Assembly: GCF_000247815.1 (NCBI RefSeq)
Contig: NW_004775881.1
Location: 449,496 to 513,495, forward strand
Source of the DNA: Ficedula albicollis
Lineage: Eukaryota; Chordata; Aves; Passeriformes; Muscicapidae
DNA: 64,000 nt
Reading direction: 5' to 3'
The notes beneath the pieces were generated by a model, which was given only the letters and a program-made list of their open reading frames with translations, did not search any database and was not told the origin of the DNA. Position numbers and translations under genes: made by a program. This document shows, piece by piece, positions 1 to 13,254 of the stretch (position 1 is the stretch's first letter; every line of letters starts with the position of its first letter).

Positions 1-752
1 AGTTCGATTAAATGGTGGCTACCATGGTTCTCCTGCAGTGGCAGATGTGGTTCAGCTGAAGCAGTGGTCCTGTAGAAGGGTGCAGTTTTCCTCTGAAGGT
101 CTAGTGATGATGTGGAAAGGTCCGGTTTTCCTCTGGAATCCAGTGGAAAGAAGGCTACTTTGGTCTTCCTAATCTCAGTTTTTATCTAGGTAGGAAAGGT
201 TTGGCTCCTCCCCCTGGCTGGAGCATCTCCCAATGGGATGATGTAATTTTATCAGTCATACAGTGGGACTAAATGGCTCAGCAGCAGATGATATTTTCCT
301 GGAGGGAGGATGGGTTGTGGAAAAGATAAAGATGACTGCCACACCTGATTTTAACAGATGGCCCATTAGCAGATAATACCTCCCACGGAGATAAGGATCA
401 CTGCTCCACCTGGTTTCAGCATATGGTGATAGAATACATACTTTTGGTCACATCCTGTATTGCAACCTAAGACAAATAGTAACATGAATATGGTAATGTT
501 AGTGGCTATGATAGGCTATGGGTAGTAGTAAAGGTATTGATTGGTTGTTATGTATTAAGGTGCTCAGCAAAGAAAACTATATAATGCATTGTAACCAGAA
601 CTAGAGGCAGCTTCAGAAAAGCCTACAGCTGTGGCTGACAGCTGTTGGCTAGGCTCTGTTACGCCCGTGAATTGCTGTATCATTTGGATACAATAATCAG
701 CATTTTAGAGAGCCATCTAAATTCCCACATCTCTCACTATGGCTCTTACACA
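1..752 (+). mobile_element. LTR-retroelement-like sequence, probable 3' end with LTR
   Basis: The right part, roughly 500-752, reads like an LTR on the plus strand. It has a TATA-like tatataat near 577, an AATAAT poly(A)-signal variant near 691, and a short U5-like stretch ending in ...cttaca near 752. The left part (1 to about 480) is moderately GC-rich and could be the internal 3' region of the same element or a second LTR cut by the window edge. I found no target-site duplication, so the borders are approximate. The call rests on LTR architecture and general resemblance to avian ERV LTRs. Confidence 0.4.
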
Positions 753-3436
753 AATTTAGACTTCAGTCAATTTCTACAAAGTAGGTTCATACCTACTAAA
801 TCACTTTAATTCTTGACAGATAATGTTGTACTAAAGAAAATATAGTGTGATTGTAATTGGGTTTGGGGGTAATATACTTTGTGGGAAACAAGATTATTAA
901 GATAAATTTTCAACTTGACTTAATCTGTTACCCTGTGAGGTTCCTGTCATTAGACTGTGACAGGCCAGACTACCTCACTAATTTGAAATCTTTATTCCAC
1001 CTGAAATGTGCACTGCTCTTGTACCTCCCTTCGCGAAGATATCCTACGGCTATTTATTTGCAGTCCTTTTCCCTTCCTTAGACAAAATCAGGTTTGTGAA
1101 GTGGAGGGAAAACATCCTGATGTTATGCCATTATCTCAGTTTTTAATGACTCATAACCATCTTGAGACAATTTGTTATTTCTATACTGCTTTTTAAGGTC
1201 ACTACTTAACCGAGGTAAGCAAATACATAAATTGTGTAGATGTTCTGACACCCAGACCAACTTTCACGATTCAAAATTATCAGAGGATGGATCCAAATCT
1301 GTCTGAAAACATCTTTGAGATTAATTGTGAAGATGAAGCACAATATGATATTACACAGTACATGCCAAGGCAAGGTGAGGTGCAGATGTAGGCAGGGCTC
1401 TGACATCAGCAGTGAAACTGCCCACAGTGCAAGTGAGAGCACTTGCTGAGAAAGCACTAGTATGCAAATATTTTTCTTCTTTCACAAAGTTCACAGCTTC
1501 TTACTCAAGTCTTCCCTAGAACATTAATTTAAAATAAAAAATGTTAGCCAGTTTTGGGGGCATCTTAATATTTAGCTTTTTTAGATTGCTTGCAGGAAAT
1601 GCTTCTATTCAGATCTTGTATAATGTCACAATGGCTGCATACCTTGTGCAGCTGATGGCCTGAGGCCAACTACTCTACCTACTTTCAAGCCAACTTTGAT
1701 TGTTCACATTATCCAGGAAATAGACTGCTGAAGAGAGGAGATTTCACTCTATGAAGAGCAGTGGGTTTCTTGGATGTTAACACACGTTCTATTAAATTTG
1801 AAGGCAGGACTTGAAGAACTAAAAATGTGGTAGAAGGCTCAGCAATGTTTTTTAGCTGCTGCAGAAGTCATACAGGCAAAGAGCTCTGGTTGTATGGATC
1901 TGGGTAAGTGCCTAGAGAAATTTTGGCTTTTCTTATAGGCTGTGTTCTACCCCTCACTCTTTCTATTTTAGTCTCTTATTTATTTTGTTCATTGACAGTT
2001 AACAAGTCTCAGTTATTTTATAATACTGAATGCAGACTGTTTGAACCAAGACATGCATATTTACTAGTTTTATGAGGTATCTCGTACATAAAGTAATTAA
2101 CAATTAAACTGACAACTCAATTAGAGTTCTCCTGGCATGAAGACATAATGCAAATGTTAATAGCTTTTCTTTCAAAAGCAATGCTCTCTTAAAGCCATAA
2201 CAGGGAATAAATGTAATTGGGTATGTGAAAAACAAAGTTCACGATTTAGAATTTTAAAGGTTTAATAAAAGATAAAACCAGGGACAAAAAAAAAAATAAA
2301 AAAATACACACACACACATACATATATATACCCAGTGCTGGGGTGCTTTTGGCGATTAGCCAAAGAACACAGCATCAATGTAAAACATCATTGTCTATGT
2401 ACTGTTACATAGCTGGGATAAATGCATATTCACAAGTTTATACATTATTCAAACATTCTTTTGAGTTTTTGATGTTCCAGGAACTCTCTTCTTTGGTTTT
2501 AACCTCTGACTTTTCTGCAGGACATTATGTAGATTAGGTCAATATATTTTATTTCTTCCTGTATTTCCATCCTGTTGTTTCATACTCCCTGATAGCAATG
2601 AGTTGATAAATCCTTCCCAGATGCTTATGCCTGGTTTCTGTCACTGTTATCACTTACAGGGGCCAGTCCACAGATGTAAGAAAAATAATTGCTTTACATC
2701 ATTCTCTAAGTTGGTTACACAGAGATATTTTAGTCTCTATTTTAACATTTTGCAAAAGCCTACAATATATTTATCACACTACTAGTCATATAAACTATAG
2801 AGCGTACACATAAATTGACAGATTATACTATAAAAAAGCAGTCAAAAGTAAATATAAATTGTACCATATCAAAATACTTGCAATGCAAAAAGCTAATCTA
2901 TGAATGCAAAAGCCAATATTATATTGTCATCTATAACAGGGATACCTGGCTAGGGAAGAATTCTGAAACTGAGATGTGAATTCAACTTAAAAGGCTCAGT
3001 GCTATTTGTGGTAAAAGACCTGGGTGTGTGACAGCTGAATATTGCACACCTGGCTCTTCAGGATGAAAATTTCTGCCTCTAATGCTTGTTCTTGGGCCAC
3101 TGTATAAACAGCAAGTTTTTCCCTGCATATAGCATTGTAACATGGAAATGTTACAATAACCTATAGGATGGAAATTTACAGAAGGCTATGAATGAATGAT
3201 TTTTGTCTGAGCTGCTGGTTCGGTTTGAAAGACAGGTGTCTGCTAGAGAAGGCAAGAGCACCCCTTGGATTCGAGAATGTAAACCCCCTCCCTCTGAATT
3301 ATTGTAATTTTGAAATTAAGGGGCTCTCAGGCAAAGATATGGGGATAGGAATAACAGTTCTTTACTACTATGTGCAACAAGGCAAACAAAACAACAACAC
3401 CAGCTACGGAATTAATAACAAGCAGAACAGGAACCC

Positions 3437-3439
<3 letters not shown>
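753..3439. other. Non-coding AT-rich sequence, no gene seen
   Basis: Stops are frequent in all six frames, and the few short open frames have no recognisable domain or splice context. The only structured item is the CA/TA microsatellite at 2,285-2,330. I see no repeat family I can name. Confidence 0.6.
2285..2330. repeat. A-rich run and (CA)n/(TA)n microsatellite
   Basis: An A-run interrupted by T is followed by five to six CA units and then TA units. This is a simple-sequence repeat with no coding content. The A-run next to CA repeats could mark the old tail of a retroposed sequence, but no parent element is recognisable. Confidence 0.85.

Positions 3440-3513
<74 letters not shown>
3440..3513. 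repeat. Poly-C tract (74 bases), probably artefactual
   Basis: An uninterrupted run of C directly abuts a GC-rich block. It produces poly-proline and poly-glycine open frames that are not genes. It is the shortest of four pure C tracts in the window; see the finding on poly-C tracts for why I treat them as assembly filler. Confidence 0.9.
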
Positions 3514-3615
3514 AGGGCAGGTGCGATGATTCCCCCGTGGCTGCAGGGGGCGCTGGTGGCTCCTGGCGGGCAGGGCAGGTGCGATGATTCCCCCGCGGCT
3601 GCAGGGGGCGCTGTG
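3513..3615. repeat. GC-rich 58-bp tandem repeat, about 1.8 copies
   Basis: The block starting cagggcaggtgcgatgattc at 3,513 recurs at 3,571 with few changes. Each copy carries the core gcagggggcgctg (3,543-3,555 and 3,601-3,613), which resembles the CTCF zinc-finger binding core. GC-rich, CpG-containing sequence continues to about 3,880. No open frame here looks like a real exon. Confidence 0.7.
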
Positions 3616-4031
3616 GCGCGAGCTGGGGGAGCACACGGTAATGGCGGCTGTGTCCGAGATGGGAAGGGATGGAACAGAGAAGCTTTGCTTCACGAACCCT
3701 GGGGCAGTGTAGGTGCCGGTGCTCCAGCAGGACTCATGGAAGCAGCAAGACGAAACGGCAGGATGTCCCCGCAGGCCGGGGGTTGCGGAGTCCAGCAGCA
3801 GAAGAACAGGCAGCTCCCGACTGGGTTATGACAATGTTGGCAGCAATTGTCCTCATCCGAAACTGACAGCGAGCGAGAGACCAACTGCCCTCCGCTTTCC
3901 TTTAACCTGCTTCTAATCTTGCGGTGTCTGTTCCTCAAAGAGAAACTTACAAAAATCAGAGGAGTTCCCCCTCCCCCATCTCAAGTACCCAGCCATCAGC
4001 GCTTATTAGCAACTCAATGGGAAAAATTCCA
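3616..4031. other. GC-rich, CpG-containing non-coding block
   Basis: Base composition is clearly richer in G, C and CpG than the AT-rich surroundings. It could be a small CpG island, a retroviral leader-type fragment, or a remnant of a GC-rich repeat. No promoter element, exon or named repeat is identifiable by eye. Confidence 0.4.
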
Positions 4032-4190
4032 CAGATAACAAGGAAAGAAAAACCCAACCCCCAACAGCTGCTAATGCAGCTCTTTCAGTGGGGTGACTGT
4101 GGAATTTCAAAAATTTCGCAGGCAACAAGGATAGAAGAACCTAACCCCCAACAGGTGCTAATGCAGTGGGGTGACTGGTTGGATTGTAAA
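4032..4190. repeat. Diverged 87-bp tandem repeat, two copies
   Basis: Copy 1 (4,032-4,118) and copy 2 (4,119 to about 4,190) share the order cag-acaagga, an acc-aacccccaaca block, gctaatgcag, and tggggtgactg. The copies differ at many positions. Unlike the identical duplications elsewhere, this therefore looks like an old, genuine repeat. Confidence 0.65.
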
Positions 4191-4455
4191 TCTTTTGAAA
4201 CAAATGTTTTCTTGTGTAAGAGGCCCCGGTGTTCTTCAGAGCACCGTAGCCCTGTTGAAGAGTAACCTACAATGTGTAACCTACAACAGGCAGTTTGGCT
4301 TTTGTGACAATGTCAGATATGGAATTAAGATTTGGTGGTGAAGGGGAAGAAGTAGGGGAAACAGTAATGGCTAATTTTGTACATGTGACCTACTTTAGCT
4401 ACTGATGATATGATAAGAGAAAAAATGCATGAAGAATTGTCGGGAGATCAAAATT

Positions 4456-4599
4456 ATGAGAGATGAGGCAACTGAGAGACCTTTTAAAATATGGTTTATT
4501 GTCTTATGACATCAGTCTCATGTAACAATGAGAGATGAGGCAACTGAGAGACCTTTTAAAATATGGTTTATTGTCTTATGACATCAGTCTCATATAACA
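4456..4599. repeat. 72-bp near-identical tandem duplication
   Basis: The segment beginning atgagagatgaggcaactga at 4,456 repeats from 4,528 with two or three substitutions near the end of the unit. It is non-coding. The near-identity suggests a very recent event or an assembly duplication of two alleles. Confidence 0.8.
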
Positions 4600-7130
4600 G
4601 TGAGACCTATGGTGTTACATTCAATGCCATAGTATCAGAAGCCACCTAATTATTAGTTACAATGCTTTATGTTAGTATTTTAGCCAATCACATACTTCTA
4701 CAAAACTTCTTAGCATCTTTTTACACCAATCATTAATTGCTTTGCTTTTCATGGCTTTGCTGCAATGTGTCATTTTTTAATCATATAACACTTCACAAAC
4801 CTACATTGATACAGCTTAGGCTTCTAACTTTATAACAGGTTTTATTGCTAAACTTTAAAATATTTTACTATCTTATTTAGCATATTGCTTTGCTTACATA
4901 TCTCTATTTCCTTAAAACATATTTCTACTTAAACTACAGACTTATATTCTTGTTTTATGTCTGTTTCACTTCACTGTCCTAATTCTCCAAGCCTCCAAGG
5001 TCCTAGGTCAAACATACCCATCTCTATCTCTGAGCCTGTATGCACAAGGCCCTGAGAGCTCTCTGTGGTTACAATTAACACAAGGAAATACTTCTTCCTC
5101 TTTGTTTATAAATGTATATAACACACTAGATATATTTTTATATGCATGCTTTTAAAAAATTCTCTGCAGCACTCTCTCCTCTGTGAGCATATATGATTAT
5201 GCACTAAGATGAAATTAATCCCTTATTTTGAAATTTACAAGCTCAATATTTACCACAGCTTTGCTTTAAGAAAGAGATTCAGACACTGTGGTCTCCACTA
5301 AAGGATGGCAGATTATTGGCAGAATCTTTTTCCGTTTGTTTCTGCAAATGAAGCAGTTAATAAATCAATCATGCATTGTTATTATTGGATTAGCAATCAC
5401 ACTCCCAAATACTACTAGTTGTTCTCACTCTTTCTCCCGAAGATTACCTTTAAATCCTATCAAGAGACAAGATTCCTTTTGCCTTGCCTGGCATTAGCAC
5501 CCTAGTGACCTAGAGCCGAAGTCAATAACTAATAGTCACCAAACATGACAGCTCTCTGTCATGGTGGAAGAACAGATTGCCTTAACCGCATCCACTGTTT
5601 CTTAAGAATTTTGTTTCTCCTGTCACTGCCTCCATTTCTAATTTTTTCCTTTGTTTAATTTTTTTCCAACTCGGCCAATCTGAAGCTGAACAGAAAGAAG
5701 TTTGCCACAATGAATCACTCAAGAGTCTATTGTGGGGCCATACATAATGAGAGAGTTTTGCAAGGCTGAACACTGCAGAGGAGCTGGAACCAAGAAAATG
5801 AGGAGAAAGTAGGTACTTAACAAATTCTTTCTTTCTGGTTAATTAAGCTTGTTTAGAAATGCTCACCAATGAAATGGCTTAACTCAGCAGTGACTCCTTA
5901 TTTTGTCTCATAAGCTACTTTACGGTCGTTTTCATGGCATTTGTTTCATTATCACTGGGATTCATTTACAAAAGCACTGGAGTATTTTGTATGCAAAAAA
6001 AAATTTCAAAAAATAAGATTACACTTAAGTTGCGATGTGCTTCATTTTTAGGAGTCTTGGAAGTTATTTTTAAGTTATAATTTTTGAGTCATTTTTTAAA
6101 TGTTTGGGATTGAAACCTGAAGTATATAGATATTAAGTATTTTGAATAGTAGTGAATATTCTTACAGTTTCATTATGTTTTACTGCATAGAGGATTCACA
6201 TTAATATATCTTTATATATAAATTTATATATTTATTTATAAATACTTTTCTTATAGCCTTGTAGGGTTTTTTGCTAAGCTGTTACTAGACATGAAGGATG
6301 GTCTGGAGATTGAAAATCTTAGTATGCAGGCAAAGATAACAGGATACAAACTGAAAGGTATAAGCAGCGCTTCGACTCTACTTTGAAGCCACGTTGCGTG
6401 ATTGTGCAAGTAGCTTCTTCAAGTGCCTCCCAGTAAATACACAGCCACAGTATATTTGCCGCACTGCACTTTCTGATGTGATCAGCACAGTTATCTTCTG
6501 TGAATGGTTAGACAAAGGAATGTGCTAGTATTCAGATCAGGGTTCACTTTGTCTGACTCTTGAGGTGTTAGATTGTTTCACTCAGAACTGTTATTTCCTC
6601 GATTCACCAAAATGTTAGTTTATAATGTTTCTTTTCTAGAAACTGAAAACAAAAGTGGTGGACAAGGAAGTGAGGGTGGGGGTTAATGGGAGAAAGCAAA
6701 GGCAATGCAACCGGACAAAAAAGAGCAGTTAAATGTTTAAGAATCAAATTGAAAAGTATGAGAAAGCTTTTCCAGTCAGCTCAAATAATTTTTTCAATGT
6801 GTAGGGAGAGCAATAATGTGAAAAACAAAGTCTGGAGGCACCCAGACTGAAAACAAACTTTGGTTTGTACCAAGAACTTCCTTAAATGAAGACCTAAATG
6901 GGCCAACTTGCTACCATTTAGTCCACCACCTTCACCTAATACTTATTCCTCTGTGGACAGTCTCAGCTCACAAGACTGTATTGAAAATTCAGGTTATGGG
7001 CTCATCATTGTGCATTTTGCTGGCTTTCAAACCACCTCTTCCCTTCTTGCTTTTCAAACAGTGTTTTTCTGGCTGCTTAAAGCTCTGCTTCATGATATGT
7101 TCATTGACAGACTTGCTGCCTGTCTATGAC
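4600..7130. other. Non-coding AT-rich sequence, no gene seen
   Basis: Scattered stops occur in all frames, with no recognisable domain. AT-rich stretches are present, for example around 6,200-6,245. I can name no repeat family here. Confidence 0.6.
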
Positions 7131-7544
7131 TGTTGGGAGTTCCAGCCCATCAGACCATGCATGTGGTCACCACTGTTGTCGTGTGTTATGGGATCCATGA
7201 GTCAAAGACAGAGACAACACACATCCCAGAGCATCCATGCCACATGTTCAGATCCTTCTTATATAGGAGATTCAAAAGTCGCTGGTCCAGACAGCTGATT
7301 GGTCTGGCTTTAACACCGCCCAGCTCCCTGATAATGAGATGTCTGCAGCCCGGGGTGGAACGTCATTGGGTGAAGTCCTTGTTTGGGTTTGAATATAACC
7401 TATCATTGTCTGCCCAGGGGCTGGCCCATGGAGCTGGGCTGGGTCACTTTTTTATAGCTGAATTAATAGTCCAGTAGAAGCCAGTTTGTACTGCAACAGT
7501 CAAGCCAAACACAAAAATCTGATGCAGGAGCCAGAGGGCTTACA
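7131..7544 (-). mobile_element. LTR-like element (probable solo LTR)
   Basis: Read on the minus strand, this segment starts TGTAAGCCC and ends ...CTCCCAACA. It carries CCAAT boxes (near 7,300 and 7,360) upstream of a clear TATATAAG box near 7,258-7,265, the layout of an LTR U3. A possible 4-bp target-site duplication, tgac, lies at 7,127-7,130 and 7,545-7,548. Four bases can match by chance, and I see no canonical AATAAA after the TATA box, so the borders are tentative. Confidence 0.42.
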
Positions 7545-8419
7545 TGACGTTTCTCTAATGCTGGGTTGCTTTCTTGCAGACTCAGAGCACTTACTCACTT
7601 ACTATGTGAAATTTTATTTGTTGTCTTTGGGTTTCAGCTTCTCCTCAAATGGGCTAATAAAATTTTGCTTGCTGTATAAAAAATGCGGAGGAAACGCAGT
7701 GCAAGTGCAAATATGACTATACAGCAGCTGCCTGTGAAACAATTTGACAGTTTTAGATGAAACATGATTAAGAAAATATATAGGCCTTAAGATAATTTTC
7801 AGTCCTTTAAAGCTATGAAACCCTGTAGTGTTCAGGACCTTCTGGTAGCATACCACTACCTTACACTTTTCTTCTAAAAAGAAAGAAATTAGATGTGCTG
7901 TGTAAACATTTGCATCTAAACTTAATATGGTATGCAAACCTAGTGTGATGGAAGTAAAGGTCATCCAGAGAATAATAGACTCTAAGCTCTGTGGCCTCTA
8001 GGAAAATCTAAATTCAGTTCCTGCTTTGTTTGTATTTTTTAATTATGTTGGGCAAGGTGCTTTGTCAATAAGGTCTCTCAGGACCTAGGCTACTTCTTTA
8101 TAGAGGAGGCATTGTAATGATGAATACATTAGGGATAGTGAGCTGCCTCAGTGTTGCTGTGATGGGAGCCATGTGAGTACCTACAGTAGTCACCTACTCT
8201 TCCCTGCAGGAGACCCTACCTTGGGGAAGGTGGCTTCATATCTGGGTAGATGATAAGTAATATTTCAGCATTGTGAGTTGGTTCCCAGACTGGAAATCGT
8301 ATGTCCACAAAGAAACAAATTTGAAATGCTGAGCCATATTGCCAAGCTGGAGAAAGATGCATCTTGTGGTGTGGACTCCATTATTTTTTTTCATTGTCAG
8401 TACAGCCTCAGGACACTGG
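7545..8419. other. Non-coding sequence, no gene seen
   Basis: No open frame has recognisable similarity, and no simple or named repeat is visible between the LTR-like element and the CR1 fragment. Confidence 0.55.
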
Positions 8420-8535
8420 AATTGTGAGCCTCCTTTTCTCCAGACTAAACAACCCCAACTCCCTCAGGCACTCATCATCGGACTTATTCTCTATAACCTT
8501 CCCCAGTTCCACTGCCCTTCTCTGGATGTGAAAAG
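8420..8535 (-). mobile_element. CR1 LINE fragment
   Basis: The stretch ttctccagactaaacaaccc followed by a ctccctcaggca-type block and a later cccttctctgga block is the antisense of the conserved CR1 segment just upstream of its 3' region. CR1 is the dominant LINE of birds and reptiles. The fragment is short and diverged, with no coding capacity. Confidence 0.6.
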
Positions 8536-8855
8536 TGATAAAAGTACGATGCTTTCTGTTTGTTTGCTCTTTTCTTGACAATGCAATGTGGAGGCTGGTA
8601 AGCCTGCCATGGTTCTGGCCACACATCTGCCCTGGAGGGATGTCCCTTCAATGGGATATGATTAGCTTATCTCAATCCTCCTGGAGAGATAGCCCTTAGG
8701 TGAGCACATCCTCCTTTATGATGGTGAGCTATCCCACCATGCCTTAGTGCCCATGGTGATTCTTTTAACCCATTAGTCTTTCCCCCTTTGGTATCTCTGG
8801 GTACACGCGGAGTCTTTGTATCAAATAGACAAGTAGGGACAAAACTCATTCAACC

Positions 8856-9223
8856 TGTATTATGTAAAAGTTACTGTAGCATTTATTGTAAGGGTAAGAA
8901 ACAGAGGGTTTTACAAAGGGTTTCTCTTTGGCAGCCCAGAGTAAAACAACACGTGAGCTAGAGCAATGGGGTAAGAGAGGAGGGGGAGGGGAAGAAGGCA
9001 AAGATGGAGTGAGACAAGAGAGAAAAAGAGAGAGAGAGAGAGACAAGGAGAGAGGGACAGAGAGAGAGAGCAAAAAAGGGGGCGATCTCCCGTTTACAAT
9101 ACTTTAAATGTTTTCCTATTATGAATATTCTAATTCCCACTTAACCAATCTAATACAAGATACAAATTCTATAGCATTTGCATACAGCCTATAGGAACTA
9201 TGATATTAGCATGGCGTGTTACA
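8856..9223 (-). mobile_element. ERV-B 3' LTR
   Basis: On the minus strand this begins TGTAACACGCC and ends ...ACATAATACA, giving TG...CA ends over 368 bp. An AATAAA poly(A) signal is at 8,882-8,887, near the 3' end as expected. A TTTAAA-type TATA substitute lies near 9,100. The transcribed part contains a long CT/TCTC tract (the AG-rich run on plus at 9,010-9,072). The compact class II-type layout fits the gag type. The second LTR of this element is not present in the window. Confidence 0.62.
9008..9072. repeat. (AG)n-rich low-complexity tract inside ERV-B LTR
   Basis: Repeated AG units with short interruptions form a purine-rich simple repeat. It lies between the TATA-like and poly(A) signals of the LTR, so it would be transcribed as a CU-rich stretch of the R region. 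Confidence 0.8.
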
Positions 9224-9364
9224 TTTCAAACTCTAAAAACTACTCTTTGTACCCTGGGGGAGATGAGTCAGACCCTCGTGTCCACCCTGAGGCAGAATGC
9301 ACTGCCCAATCATTGGGGGGTTAGCCCGAGCCACGAGCCGTCTATCCCATTGTCCTGTGGTTAT

Positions 9365-9650
9365 TCAGTAACTATGGTTTGGTATTTCGAAAGTGGCCTT
9401 CATTTCCATCATATCCATAGCTTCTAAATTCTCAGAATCCGAACGTCCATATCTGTGGGGTTCACCCCCAGTATGTTCTCCAACATCTCCCCTGTTCTGT
9501 TCGACCACTAATACATTAGAAATTGCTTTGGTTATCATCTGTCATGTACAATGTAGTATGCAGGGCACAAATACTATAACTACAATTATTACTATTAGAA
9601 TAAACAAACTTATTTCAGAGTTAAACAGAGTTCCTTTAGCCAGGGTGCAG
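9365..9650 (-). pseudogene. env: ERV-B env remnant: TM membrane anchor and cytoplasmic tail
   Basis: In one minus-strand frame, a hydrophobic run of about 18 residues rich in I and V and ending in FVPCILHC (about 9,548-9,602) is followed by a basic and polar tail that stops at 9,365-9,367. This is the arrangement of a retroviral transmembrane subunit: anchor, PC-type motif, short tail. A TGA at 9,542-9,544 interrupts the frame just after the anchor. The ectodomain, fusion peptide and surface subunit are absent. The position immediately upstream of the 3' LTR supports the reading. It is called from architecture, not from a database match. Confidence 0.5.
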
Positions 9651-10031
9651 AACTTTTACTTTTGAACATACTGTTCAGCTAGGTAGTAATTTGGTCAGCT
9701 AAATTTTTTAAATTTTGCAACTGTTTATGAATAGAAACAGAATGGTACAATAAATTTATGCAGCACAATCCCTAAAAATTTTTACATGTGTTAAATAAGC
9801 AGATGATATTACAGCCTGCGGATTTTGGCTAAAGCAACCCAGACATTTATCTTTGCTTGATTTACAGATAAGGTTTCACTATAAAAACTAAAACAAAGGG
9901 AAAAAACTAACATGCATTTGCTCAAATGATAAAACTCCATTTTTTTCTTTCTTAAGCTCTTTTTGAGTTTTTAACTAAAACTGGGCAGTGCTATGCTGTC
10001 AACTCCCCCTCCAATTTGTACAATATGTGTG

Positions 10032-10839
10032 CTAGGTTGTGACAATAAGGCTGAACTGGAGAAGTTCGGTGCCTGGTGTGGCTGCAGTGTTGTAGGCATC
10101 CGGTATGCCGGACCATGGGCTGCTGGACCGGCTGTGGGGGGCTGGGACGGGAGGCAGGAAAGAGGCTGGAGCGCGCGGCGGGTCGGAGGCAGGGGGCCGC
10201 AGTGAAAATGGAGCGGTAGGATCCGGGACCATGGTGGCGACTGGCGGTGCCGTGTGGATTGCAGGCGGCTCGGACGGGTCGGGGGCGGGGTACCGCGGTG
10301 GCAATGCCGGCACGGGACAGCAGCTGTGCGGCGGCTGCGGCTCGGGTGGCGGAGCAAGAGAGGGCAGGCAGGGCGGGGGCGTGGTTGCAGTCGTGTCTTG
10401 GACGGGAGGACGGGCAGGCGGCAGCTCCTCGGTGAACGCTGCTGGTTGGGGCTGGGCTGCACCGTGGGAGCCGGGAAACTGAGCCGAGGCGGCTGCCGGA
10501 GCGGGCTGAGGCAGCAGCACAGTCACGCGAGGTGGCACAGGCGGCGGGGGGGCTGTGGGGTGAGCTCCCCCCGCCTCCTGGCTGGGGACGGGGCTCGCTG
10601 CTGCTGGCGGCACTGGCGTGGGACCAAAAGGCACCACTCGGCATTCCGGGATTGTGGCTAGCACCGATGTTGTGTCCGGCGTGGCTGCGGGCATTGCAGC
10701 TTGCTGGATTTGTAACGGGTTTGAAGCAATCGGCGGCGCAGCCACGTGCGTAAGGGCCGCGGCGCCGGGTCTAGGGGGAGGCGCTGCGAGGCTTCCGTCA
10801 GCGAGGGAGGGGGGCGGGGTTGGGGTGACACCAGCAGCG
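10032..10839 (-). pseudogene. gag: ERV-B Gag Pro/Ala-rich segment (3' side of poly-C)
   Basis: A minus-strand frame open from 10,745 to 10,032 encodes about 237 residues rich in Pro and Ala with runs such as PPPPVPP and several TAPP- or SAP-like patches. Composition and position downstream of the matrix suggest the spacer between MA and CA of class II Gag proteins, which can carry late-domain motifs. No capsid, major homology region or zinc knuckle follows. Other frames are also open because the DNA is GC-rich, so the frame choice is not certain. The poly-C block upstream hides the join to the matrix part. Confidence 0.4.
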
Positions 10840-12333
<1,494 letters not shown>

Positions 12334-12895
12334 AGCGGGAGCAGCAGGAAGGGCTGTGGGGTCCGGGGAGACTGGGTGGACCGGGGGGGCAGGGCCTGGG
12401 ACCACGTGGGCTGGAGGTGTGGTGGCAGGGGTTCAGGGGAGCAGGGGAATTGGCGCTGTGGGGCCCGGGGTTATGGAAACGGCGGAAGGAACTGCGGGGG
12501 CTTGATGGGAGGTGGCTGCCGGGCCCGTGGCACGTGCAGGAGCAGGGGCTGGGACGGCTGCTTGCACGTGTGAGGGCGGGGTGGCAGTGGAAGCGGGTTG
12601 CGGCCGCCCGGGGCGGCTGCTTTTCAACAAATAGCTCAAGTAACGCACGACAAGCCGGGACTAATTGCGCTGCAGCCATATCTCGGCGAGAAATTTGATT
12701 AAAAAGCTTAACTCCGACTTTCTCCCAAAAATCTGCGGTAAAAACTACGGAATGGTCTGCATTTGGAAAGTTAAGTAAAGTCCATTCTAAAAGACTCTTT
12801 AACTCGTGTCTAGGCAAGTTATTCTGACTAGAACTTAATAAATGCTTCAGTTGCTTATACAGGGCTCTATTGTGAGCAGAATGAGTTTGTCCCAT
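12334..12895 (-). pseudogene. gag: ERV-B Gag matrix and start of Pro-rich region
   Basis: Translation from the ATG at 12,895 starts MGQTHSAHNRALYKQLKHLL. It continues through a region with FPNADHSVVF and FWEKVGVKLFNQI to about residue 75. A glycine at position 2 allows N-myristoylation, and the helical pattern with conserved hydrophobic and aromatic positions matches betaretrovirus-like matrix proteins, which bind the plasma membrane and start particle assembly. The protein then becomes Pro-rich and runs into the poly-C tract. The better Pro/Ala frame after about 12,600 may differ from the matrix frame, hinting at a frameshift near there. Length to the end of MA is normal; the rest is broken. 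Confidence 0.68.
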
Positions 12896-13245
12896 TATTA
12901 AGTTTAACTACTAAACTCGGTATGCCGCCGATACAGTGTACGAGTTCTGGGGACCCGCAAAGACGCTGGCCAGGCAGTCTTTCTGGGTTGGAGACACTGT
13001 ATTTCCGGTCCCCTCCTTGAGCACCTCTGTATGTGTCGCTGGGCAACGGCTTAGCAGACTCGGGACCTGCCTCCGATCGAGCTTGGCTCAGGCGCTGCCA
13101 CGCAGCGCTCGGCTGTGCTCGGTGCCACGGCGGGGAGTGCCGCGGTGGTTCCCTCAGAGAGCAGCAGACACCCTAACCAGCAGTGGTGTCTGATGTCCCA
13201 GGGCTGTCAGAAAAATCCGTGCAGAGCTCGGCTCCCCGTACGCCA
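12896..13245 (-). other. ERV-B leader-like GC-rich region
   Basis: Upstream of the gag ATG on the minus strand lie about 350 bases, GC-rich toward the far end. Near 13,227-13,243 the minus strand reads GTGGCGTACGGGGAGCCGA, which partly resembles a tRNA-Ile-type primer-binding site but lacks two bases. That identification is weak. No matching LTR lies beyond it. Confidence 0.3.
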
Positions 13246-13254
13246 CGGCTTTCT

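Noticed and set aside
3192..3831. Pro- or Gly-rich frames of about 75 to 153 codons with GC-rich ends
   Set aside because: They depend on the 74-base poly-C run, whose length is unreliable. There is no domain or splice support.
9069..9085. Plus-strand purine run as a polypurine tract of a plus-strand element
   Set aside because: It lies inside the ERV-B LTR next to an (AG)n tract and is not followed by an LTR start on plus.
13227..13243. tRNA-Ile primer-binding site for ERV-B
   Set aside because: Only a partial match with two bases missing, and no LTR end next to it. Mentioned as weak in the leader entry, not called as a site.
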